Assembly: GCA_017407765.1 (NCBI GenBank)
Contig: JAFQVZ010000285.1
Coordinates: forward strand, 1-5,646
Length of the DNA stretch: 5,646 bases
Direction: 5' to 3'
Source of the DNA: Clostridia bacterium
Lineage (GTDB): Bacteria > Bacillota > Clostridia > Oscillospirales > Butyricicoccaceae
The position numbers and the translations under genes are program-made. The notes under the pieces were generated by a model that worked only from the letters and a program-made list of their open reading frames with translations, searched no databases and was not told where the DNA came from. Shown here in pieces: positions 1 to 4,751 of this stretch (positions are counted from its first letter, which is position 1; each line of letters starts with the position of its first letter).

Positions 1-195
1 GATATCTCGGTAGCATCCTCTGCAAGGCGTATGGGCGTGGGAAAGATGCTGTTCGAAGCCATGAAAAGAGAGGCCGGACAGCGCGGATTCGACCATATCG
101 AGCTGTGTGTATGGAGCTTCAACAAAGAAGCACGCGCGTTCTATGAATCGCTGGGAATGACTTCCCGCATCGACCGCATGGAGATCGAGCTCTAA
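1..195 (+). CDS. GNAT-family N-acetyltransferase, C-terminal part (5' end outside window)
   Basis: This is the last 64 codons of an open frame that enters from the left edge and stops with TAA at 193-195. The visible part is the second half of a GNAT fold. The segment RRMGVGKML (residues 9-17 of the fragment) matches the acetyl-CoA pyrophosphate-binding R-x-x-G-x-G/A loop. It is followed by a helix, a beta strand (HIELCVW), and the N-x-x-A-x-x-FYESLGM element typical of the GNAT C-terminus, then a closing strand ending MEIEL. GNAT enzymes transfer an acetyl group from acetyl-CoA to an amine. The acceptor cannot be told from this fragment, because the substrate-binding N-terminal half is missing. 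The gene is followed 8 bases after its stop by a hairpin terminator, so it is the last gene of its transcript. The family call is secure; the substrate is unknown. Confidence 0.88.
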   Translation, partial: DISVASSARRMGVGKMLFEAMKREAGQRGFDHIELCVWSFNKEARAFYESLGMTSRIDRMEIEL

Positions 196-203
196 GCAAA
201 ACA

Positions 204-227
204 AAAAGCCACCTTTGGGTGGCTTTT
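204..227. terminator. Bidirectional rho-independent terminator
   Basis: A perfect 10-bp stem (AAAAGCCACC at 204-213 pairing with GGTGGCTTTT at 218-227) closes a TTTG loop. Read on +, the stem is followed by a T-rich tract (TTTTCTTATTTT), which suits termination of the acetyltransferase gene. Read on -, it is followed by TTTTTGTTTT, which suits termination of the leftward gene that stops at 229. It therefore probably serves both convergent transcripts. Confidence 0.85.
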
Positions 228-228
228 C

Positions 229-576
229 TTATTTTATACTTATGTCTATGCCGCTCTCTGCTCCGTCTACGGTGACCGAAAGCTTGTGAGGCAGGCACAC
301 GATGGCGGACGCGCCGTCTTCTATCCAGCCTGTGCCGACACACACACGGTCGGGGCAATCGGCCTCAGACACCCTGACCCTGCCGTCCTTTATCTCAACG
401 GTATTGCCGCAGTCCAGCTCGATGACCCGGTCTTCCGAAAGAGGAATGCGGTAAACTTCCTCTCCGTCAACCGATATGACCGCCTCTTCGCCTCCTTCAT
501 CCATCACGCTCCATGCAAGGGCACATGACAAGGCGAATATAATGGCGATAATGGCCACCCAGAAGCCGTCTTTCAT
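229..576 (-). CDS. Small membrane-anchored NusG domain II-containing protein
   Basis: A 115-residue protein. Residues about 5-23 form one hydrophobic segment (WVAIIAIIFALSCALAW), followed by an extracytoplasmic beta-rich domain of about 85 residues. The core is characteristic of the NusG_II family: a basic strand start, then CPDRVCVGTGWI (residues 74-85) and AIVCLPHKL (91-99), with Cys74, Cys79 and Cys94 conserved in type. A further Cys56 is present. Despite the name, these proteins lack the NGN and KOW parts of the transcription factor NusG, and their role is not established. They occur widely in Clostridia as membrane-anchored stand-alone domains. The ATG at 576 was chosen because it places the membrane segment at the N-terminus and follows the upstream stop by 10 bases, with a weak AAGAG ribosome site overlapping that stop; the open frame reaches further upstream, but only through sequence of the neighbouring gene. 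It is the last gene of a leftward transcript. Confidence 0.85.
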   Translation of the reverse strand: MKDGFWVAIIAIIFALSCALAWSVMDEGGEEAVISVDGEEVYRIPLSEDRVIELDCGNTVEIKDGRVRVSEADCPDRVCVGTGWIEDGASAIVCLPHKLSVTVDGAESGIDISIK

Positions 577-586
577 TCTGAAACTC

Positions 587-1141
587 TTAATAATCGATGC
601 CCTCTTCTTCCTCGTCATACTTGCGTCCGTAATACTCGAACAGCTCGATGAGCTCGCGCACTTCCTTTTTGCGTCTGCGCGAAGGAAGGGTGACGGCCCA
701 CAGAAGGCATACAGCGATAACAGCCGCCGCACCCACTCTGACCGCAACGGCATTTTCTCTGATCATATCAACTGCGGCGCCAAGCCCCTCAATGCGATAG
801 AATACAACACCGAGGCTCTGCTCTTTGGGCAGAAGGCTGTCCGTCGAAACGCGGATAATGCCCTCTTCATCTTCCGACACAACACCGAACGCTATCTCGC
901 CCTCATCCTCTACTGCGGCGATGCTGCCCGAAAGAAGCTCTGAATCTCTGTCGGCCAAAGCAAGACATCCGTTAGGCATAGCTTCTCCCAGCCATTCGGC
1001 ATCCGCCCCCTCCAGTGCGACGGGATATGCTCTCCCTCTCAGCCCATCGGGCAGAATATTATCCTCTGTAAAAGTGACGGCTGTGCAGGCCGCAATAACG
1101 ATAAAAGCAAGGCACAGCGCGATATATCTGACTGTCTTCAT
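587..1141 (-). CDS. Bitopic membrane protein resembling a catalytically inactive signal peptidase I (S26-like); otherwise hypothetical
   Basis: A 184-residue protein with an N-terminal hydrophobic segment (about residues 5-24), an extracytoplasmic domain (about 25-133), a second membrane helix (about 134-151) and a charged cytoplasmic tail ending in an acidic cluster (DEEEEGIDY). This architecture and several short segments recall SipW/archaeal-type signal peptidases: LGEAMPNGCLAL (51-62) sits where S-G-S-M-E-P...G-S/D-L is expected, and LGVVFYRIEGLGAAVDMI (110-127) resembles the strand that precedes the second helix in that group. If the resemblance is real, the nucleophile Ser is replaced by Ala54 and no T-H-R-I/V box is present, so it should not cleave peptides. 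The homology is inferred by eye and is uncertain. The segment IVIAAC (14-19) could also act as a lipobox. An upstream ATG at 1153 would add four residues, but an AAGGGA site abuts it directly; the ATG at 1141 lies 12 bases beyond that site and is preferred. Confidence 0.6.
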   Translation of the reverse strand: MKTVRYIALCLAFIVIAACTAVTFTEDNILPDGLRGRAYPVALEGADAEWLGEAMPNGCLALADRDSELLSGSIAAVEDEGEIAFGVVSEDEEGIIRVSTDSLLPKEQSLGVVFYRIEGLGAAVDMIRENAVAVRVGAAAVIAVCLLWAVTLPSRRRKKEVRELIELFEYYGRKYDEEEEGIDY

Positions 1142-1180
1142 CTCAGGTATCATTCCCTTATCTAAGGTTTATATAAAAGA

Positions 1181-1209
1181 AGTATACCACGAAGAAGCCT
1201 TTCAAACAA
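1181..1209 (-). promoter_or_regulatory. Candidate sigma-A promoter for the two small membrane-protein genes
   Basis: Read on the - strand, TTGTTT (1204-1209) and TATACT (1181-1186) are separated by exactly 17 bases. The -10 is preceded by TGG, giving an extended -10 element. Transcription would begin near 1174, leaving a leader of about 30 bases before the ATG at 1141. The -35 overlaps the stop codon (1202-1204) of the preceding leftward gene, so the downstream pair can be transcribed separately from it. Confidence 0.6.
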
Positions 1210-1819
1210 CCTTCCAGATGTCAAAAAGAAACATAGGTGCAGCCTTTTTACCCGCAAGTGTGAAGGTAGGGATGCCTCCGCTCCGCGGAGCTATCCTGCC
1301 GCGGCGGTGCCACCAGGCAATGCCGTTCTCGGTTAGGAATGAACCGTCATAAAAGGGCAGCGGGAGGCTGTAGAAGCTGCCGGGACACTCGGCCTCCAGC
1401 TTTTTCATCTCAGCCATTGTTTTCTCTCTTATCGTACGCATAAGCTCTGCCGGCGAGCGCGCAAGGCTCAAAAGCGGCACTATGCGGCAATGCCTGAGGT
1501 CCCATATCTCGGAAAGCCTGGTCAGCCGGTCGCCCAGCAGGCCCCGATCTTCATACACCTCTCCCGACACCGACAACAGCCTGTCTGAAATATATGTAAC
1601 ATAAAATGCGCCGTCTATGCGCCAGTCGCCCGTCATGTTACTCGGCTTTGCCCCCTTCAGCCGCGCCTCAAGGATCTCGGCGCGCCTTGCATAATAGCCG
1701 TCTATCCTCTCTCCCGCTCCAATGACCGGGATCTTTATGCAATAGTCTATATTATTGCCGCAGGACTTCTTCAGCCTGCCCGAATACTCACGCATGGGGA
1801 TATCCATAAGATCATTCAT
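1202..1819 (-). CDS. DUF3298-like soluble protein of unknown function
   Basis: A 205-residue protein without a signal peptide or membrane helix. The pattern resembles the DUF3298 (RsiV C-terminal type) fold: a short strand pair at about 70-86 (AFYVTYISDRLLSVSGEVYE), a middle part naming the aspartate-rich setting (IWDLRHCRIVPLLSLA, 105-120) where the family has F-D-L-K-T-G-K-x-L-x-L-x-D-L-F, a helix (about 122-145), and the closing segment FLTENGIAWWHRRGRIAPRSGG (161-182), which matches the family's F-Y-L-T-x-D-G-L...Y-x-I-A-P-Y-A-x-G signature. In RsiV this domain is extracytoplasmic and binds lysozyme; here no export signal is seen, so that role cannot be assumed. The start was set at ATG 1819 because GGAGG at 1829-1833 lies 9 bases upstream; an in-frame GTG at 1828 overlaps that site and is rejected. 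It is probably the first gene of the leftward group. Confidence 0.6.
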   Translation of the reverse strand: MNDLMDIPMREYSGRLKKSCGNNIDYCIKIPVIGAGERIDGYYARRAEILEARLKGAKPSNMTGDWRIDGAFYVTYISDRLLSVSGEVYEDRGLLGDRLTRLSEIWDLRHCRIVPLLSLARSPAELMRTIREKTMAEMKKLEAECPGSFYSLPLPFYDGSFLTENGIAWWHRRGRIAPRSGGIPTFTLAGKKAAPMFLFDIWKVV

Positions 1820-1828
1820 GTCATTCAC

Positions 1829-1833
1829 CTCCG
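1829..1833 (-). promoter_or_regulatory. Ribosome binding site deciding the start at 1819
   Basis: On the - strand GGAGG is read across 1829-1833 and is followed by 9 bases before the ATG at 1817-1819. The in-frame GTG at 1826-1828 begins within bases immediately adjoining the site and could not use it, which fixes the shorter reading. Confidence 0.75.
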
Positions 1834-1883
1834 CAAGGACATGATATGGCTGCCCGGGCGCTTTTATGCTCCTTAAAATATAC

Positions 1884-1913
1884 TTTTATTTCCCCCTTTA
1901 TTTATGGTATAAT
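1884..1913 (+). promoter_or_regulatory. Extended -10 promoter for the rightward three-gene operon
   Basis: TGGTATAAT (1905-1913) is a perfect TATAAT with a TGn extension. The -35 region 17-18 bases upstream (TTTTAT/TTTATT, 1884-1890) is a poor match, as is common when the -10 is extended. A second overlapping TATAAT occupies 1913-1918. Transcription would start near 1920-1925, just ahead of the ribosome site at 1929-1934. The region from 1820 to 1942 separates divergent genes; no equally good leftward promoter was found in it. Confidence 0.7.
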
Positions 1914-1928
1914 ATAATATCACGTTCC

Positions 1929-1934
1929 GGGAGG
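1929..1934 (+). promoter_or_regulatory. Ribosome binding site deciding the start at 1943
   Basis: GGGAGG sits 8 bases before ATG 1943. A GTG at 1934-1936 is in the same frame but begins inside this site, so it is not the start. Confidence 0.8.
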
Positions 1935-1942
1935 TGCGAAAA

Positions 1943-2500
1943 ATGCGTCAAGGATATATCAGAGAACCCGAAGACGTAAAATACCTTATCCTATACAGCC
2001 TCAGCCTGCTGCCCTTCACCATAACTGAGGAAGACCTGCTGGAGATCGTCCTCATCGACGATGGTTTTGGCTATTTCGAGTTTGCCGACGCCTTTCACGA
2101 ACTTCTGAAGTCAGAGCACGTCTCGGCCGTTGAGACGGGCGGACATAAGGAATATCTGCTGACCCTGAAGGGCAAGGAGGTAGTCGAGCTGATGGAAGAT
2201 CAGCTTCCGGCCAGCGTGTGCGACAAGGCTCAGGCCGCTGCCATCCGAGTTGTCCGCCGCATCCGCAGGGCCGACTCGATCCGAACCGAGCACCGCATGA
2301 ACAGCGACGGCACATACACCACCACCCTCACCGTACGCGACAAGAATGCCGAACTGGTGTCGGTGTCGATGCTCGTCTACAGCGAGCAGCAGTGCCGCAT
2401 CCTTGAAGAAAACTTCCGAAACAACGCAGAATATGTGTTCAAGAGCCTGCTTAACATGCTGCTTGACACCGATAAAAAGACCGATACGGAGGAAAGATAA
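1943..2500 (+). CDS. DUF4364 family protein, probable winged-helix DNA-binding regulator
   Basis: A 185-residue cytoplasmic protein matching the DUF4364 family of Clostridia. The first 85-90 residues have the helix-helix-helix-wing layout of a winged helix: DVKYLILYSLSLLPFTITEEDLLEI (about 11-35) forms helices 1 and 2, then FEFADAFHELLKSEHVSAV (45-63) supplies the recognition region, and the wing and following strand read GGHKEYLLTLKGKEVVELM (66-84), with the LT-x-K-G-K turn common in PadR/MarR-like folds. The C-terminal half, with TYTTTLTVRD (125-134) and SVSMLVYSEQQCRILEENF (140-158), is a small mixed domain that may bind a ligand or form dimers. Family function is not established; a regulatory role is inferred from the fold. 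It is the first gene of an operon and ends 2 bases before the next start, which fits local autoregulation of the lipoprotein genes, though no operator repeat was identified. Confidence 0.85.
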   Translation: MRQGYIREPEDVKYLILYSLSLLPFTITEEDLLEIVLIDDGFGYFEFADAFHELLKSEHVSAVETGGHKEYLLTLKGKEVVELMEDQLPASVCDKAQAAAIRVVRRIRRADSIRTEHRMNSDGTYTTTLTVRDKNAELVSVSMLVYSEQQCRILEENFRNNAEYVFKSLLNMLLDTDKKTDTEER

Positions 2501-2502
2501 CC

Positions 2503-3642
2503 ATGAAAAAGCTTCTTGCCCTTCTTTTTGCATTTATGCTGATATTTACGGCCTGCGGCCAAAGCGAAGACGAGCCTGCCGATGTGACAGACACTCCCTC
2601 GACCGAGCAGGAACAGCAGGAGGAACCTAAGGAGCCTGAAAAGGCCGAAGAGCCCGAGGAACCCGAAGAGCCCGAAGTCGACCCCGACCTCTTTGTTGCC
2701 AGCGGCAATATAAATCCCCTCACCGGCCTCTGCGACGGCATCTCCGACGAGGCTCTTACACGCAAACCGGTGGCCATCATGGTCAGCAACAGCTACGACA
2801 GCCTGCCTCAGTGGGGCATCACTCAGCCCGACATCATTTATGAGATGCTGGCAGAAGGTCGCATCACACGCCTGCTCGCCATCTTCAAAGACCCCTCCAA
2901 GATCGACCATCTTGCATCGGTACGCTCGGCAAGGCCCTATTTCATCGATATGGCCCAGAGCTATGGCGCAGTTTATATGCACTTCGGCGGCAGTGTCCCC
3001 GCCTATGATGCCATCAAGGCAAGAGGCGACCTGATCGCCCTCGACGGCATCCGCGGCGGATGGGAGGGCAGCCTTTATCACCGCGACCCCGACCGCAAGA
3101 AGAATATAGGCTATGAACACTCGGTCTACACCACCGGCGGAGATGTCGAGGCGGCTCTCGCTTCCCTTAACAAGGATCTCTCGCAGGATACACAGCCCTC
3201 GGCCTTCAATTTCAGCGAGTCTCTCACAAAGAACTCGGCAAGCGAAGGCACGCCCATGAGCAAGGTCACCGTGACCTTCTCCAGCCGCAATATGCCCTGG
3301 TTTGAATACAATGCCGAAAACGATACATATCTCCGCTATCAGTATGACGACCCTCACATGGATGCGTGGCTCGATAAGCAGATCGAGGTAAAGAACCTCT
3401 TCGTTCTGCGTATGCCTATGCGCGACCTCGGCGGCGACCTCAAGCTGGTCGAAGTCGACACCACCGGCACCGGCGAAGGCTATTACTTCTGCGGCGGCAA
3501 ATATGTCCCCATCACATGGCAGAAGGATGCCTATAACGCCCCCATCACCTTCTATGACGCAAACGGCAGCGAGCTCTCGGTGGCACGCGGCCAGACCTTT
3601 ATATCGGTCGTCACCGAAACCGCTTCGGTCGACATCGAATGA
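2503..3642 (+). CDS. DUF3048 domain-containing lipoprotein (YerB-like)
   Basis: A 379-residue lipoprotein. The N-terminal signal peptide MKKLLALLFAFMLIFTAC ends in a lipobox with Cys18 as the lipid-modified residue. Residues 20-62 are a flexible acidic linker rich in Glu and Pro. The N-terminal DUF3048 domain (about 70-215) starts at NPLTGL and contains the family hallmarks RKPVAIMVSNSYDSLPQWGI (87-106), ADIIYEMLAEG-type text (109-119), TRLLAIF (122-128), SVRSARPYF (139-147) and YMHFGGS (158-164). The C-terminal subdomain (about 250-375) has VEVDTTGTGEGYYFCGGKY, the TWQKD strand and ITFYDANGSEL...GQTFI. B. subtilis YerB has the same architecture; its biochemical role is unknown to me, and none is proposed here. 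The protein should sit on the outer face of the membrane. GGAGG at 2488-2492, inside the end of the preceding gene, serves the ATG at 2503, which implies coupled translation. Confidence 0.93.
   Translation: MKKLLALLFAFMLIFTACGQSEDEPADVTDTPSTEQEQQEEPKEPEKAEEPEEPEEPEVDPDLFVASGNINPLTGLCDGISDEALTRKPVAIMVSNSYDSLPQWGITQPDIIYEMLAEGRITRLLAIFKDPSKIDHLASVRSARPYFIDMAQSYGAVYMHFGGSVPAYDAIKARGDLIALDGIRGGWEGSLYHRDPDRKKNIGYEHSVYTTGGDVEAALASLNKDLSQDTQPSAFNFSESLTKNSASEGTPMSKVTVTFSSRNMPWFEYNAENDTYLRYQYDDPHMDAWLDKQIEVKNLFVLRMPMRDLGGDLKLVEVDTTGTGEGYYFCGGKYVPITWQKDAYNAPITFYDANGSELSVARGQTFISVVTETASVDIE
2617..2676 (+). repeat. Glu/Pro-rich linker of the DUF3048 lipoprotein (degenerate EEPE repeats)
   Basis: Twenty codons encode a run of EEP/KEP/EEP units, with the DNA repeating GARCCY-like hexamers and nonamers. 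It lies between the lipidated cysteine and the folded domain. Such spacers commonly hold a surface domain away from the membrane through the cell wall; slippage within the repeat could alter spacer length without shifting frame. Confidence 0.75.
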
Positions 3643-3648
3643 TCCCAC

Positions 3649-3654
3649 AGGAGG
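3649..3654 (+). promoter_or_regulatory. Strong ribosome binding site deciding the start at 3662
   Basis: AGGAGG is complementary to the 16S anti-Shine-Dalgarno sequence and lies 7 bases before ATG 3662. The open frame continues upstream to 3503 within the preceding gene, but the ribosome site and the signal peptide beginning at MQKK show that 3662 is the start. Confidence 0.85.
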
Positions 3655-3661
3655 AAACCCC

Positions 3662-4696
3662 ATGCAAAAGAAACTCATTTCCTTTCTGCTCTCCCTCTTT
3701 ATGATGCTTGGCCTTATGGCCGGCTGCTCGGGCGAGCCGGAAGGCCGCAAGATCGCCATGGTCACCGACGGCAATGCCGTCAGCGACGAACACCTCAACC
3801 ATTCGGTATGGCGCGCTCTTCTCGAATATGAAGAGGAAAACAAAATCGAGGTCAACTTCTATCGCCCCAACTCCTTCAACACCGACGAATACCTCATGGG
3901 TGTTGATACCCTGGTAAAAAACGGCTATGAGATCATCATCCTGCCCGGTGTTATAATGAGCGAGGCCTTTCTCAGAGCCTGCGAAAGCTATCCCAACACA
4001 TGGTTTATCGGCATCGAGAGCGATGTTGAAACAGTTCCCAAAAACGGCACTGTGATCCGCTTTGACAACGGTCAGGTGGGCTATCTGGCCGGCTTTGCCG
4101 CAGCTTCCGAGCATCCCGGCCGCAGCTACGGCGGAGTCTTCTCTCTTGATTCGGCAGCCGAGAACGAGCTCATCCATTCCTTTATGGACGGAGTTGTCGG
4201 TGCCGACCCTTCTGCCTCGGTATCTGCCGAAAACTTCGTATTTGTGGGCGAAACGGTCGCCTACCCCAAAGGCCAGTTCGAAGCCTCAAAGCTTTTTGAA
4301 AACGGAGTCGATACTCTGCTTGTATGTTCCGAGCCCACCGGCCTCGGCGCTCTGGCCGAAGCAAGGCTGAGACGCCAGGCAGGCGATGATATATGGGCCG
4401 TGGGCACCGATGCCGACACCTTTGTAACAGCCACCTATGATGCTGAAAGCGACCTTTCGGCCGCCCTCACCTCGGCCCTCTGCAATTACGGCAAGGCGGC
4501 TATCGACATCGTCATGAAGCTTCAGGAGGGCGACAAAACTCCCCTTGGCACAAGCGTCCTCTTTGATCTTTCAAGCGGCTTTATCGGCATACCCGAAGAA
4601 AACCCCAACCTTTCGGAAGAAACTGTTGAAGCTGTGAAGGCTGAAGCAGAAAAGCTGCTCTCGGGCGAGATCGTTCTCGCACAGCCTAAAAACTGA
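3662..4696 (+). CDS. BMP-family (PnrA/Med-like) substrate-binding lipoprotein
   Basis: A 344-residue lipoprotein of the periplasmic-binding-protein type. The signal peptide ends at LMAGC, with Cys22 the lipidation site. The mature part has the two-lobe BMP layout: KIAMVTDGNAVSDEHLNHSVW (30-50) is the first strand and ligand loop, equivalent to the D-x-G-x-F-N-D-x-S-F-N-x-x-x-W signature; VDTLVKNGYEIIILPG (81-96) and NTWFIGIES (112-120) follow; RFDNGQVGYLAGFAA (133-147) is the highly typical E-x-x-F-L-A-G-equivalent; VDTLLVCSEPTGLGAL (216-231) and IWAVGTDADTF (244-254) are the second-lobe elements. BMP proteins usually deliver nucleosides to ABC importers, but some, such as Med, act outside transport. 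The aromatic Phe of the usual SFN motif reads HLN here, so purine stacking may be altered. No permease or ATPase genes are visible. It follows the DUF3048 gene by 19 bases and ends the operon. Confidence 0.9.
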   Translation: MQKKLISFLLSLFMMLGLMAGCSGEPEGRKIAMVTDGNAVSDEHLNHSVWRALLEYEEENKIEVNFYRPNSFNTDEYLMGVDTLVKNGYEIIILPGVIMSEAFLRACESYPNTWFIGIESDVETVPKNGTVIRFDNGQVGYLAGFAAASEHPGRSYGGVFSLDSAAENELIHSFMDGVVGADPSASVSAENFVFVGETVAYPKGQFEASKLFENGVDTLLVCSEPTGLGALAEARLRRQAGDDIWAVGTDADTFVTATYDAESDLSAALTSALCNYGKAAIDIVMKLQEGDKTPLGTSVLFDLSSGFIGIPEENPNLSEETVEAVKAEAEKLLSGEIVLAQPKN

Positions 4697-4712
4697 TGAA
4701 TTATAAATACAG

Positions 4713-4747
4713 ACCCCGGCTGCAAAGCGCTGCAGCCGGGGTTTTTT
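4713..4747 (+). terminator. Strong rho-independent terminator ending the rightward operon
   Basis: ACCCCGGCTGCA (4713-4724) pairs perfectly with TGCAGCCGGGGT (4731-4742) around a six-base AAGCGC loop, and a run of T continues to 4747. It begins 16 bases after the stop of the BMP gene. On the - strand the hairpin is followed by GTCTGTATTTAT, a weaker T tract, so it may also stop the convergent MATE transcript, whose coding region ends at 4752. Confidence 0.93.
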
Positions 4748-4751
4748 ATGC

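Noticed and set aside
577..753. N-terminal extension of the NusG-domain-II gene to an upstream start
   Set aside because: The extension would lie inside the preceding gene, is Ser/Arg-rich, and would bury the membrane anchor in the middle of the protein.
825..1352. A 175-codon open frame on + spanning the two middle leftward genes
   Set aside because: It crosses the intergenic region and runs antisense to both genes; the product is Ser/Pro/Ala-rich low-complexity sequence typical of a shadow frame.
1852..1859. GCCCGGGC palindrome in the divergent intergenic region
   Set aside because: Eight bases is too short to claim an operator or hairpin, and no second copy lies near either promoter.
2377..3855. 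A 492-codon open frame on the - strand opposite the DUF4364 and DUF3048 genes
   Set aside because: It lies antisense to a strongly conserved DUF3048 gene that has a ribosome site, lipobox and family motifs. The antisense product is repetitive and has no recognisable domain, and the frame is explained by biased third-position codon use.
3611..4177. A 188-codon open frame on - opposite the BMP gene
   Set aside because: It is antisense to conserved BMP motifs and has no independent evidence of coding.
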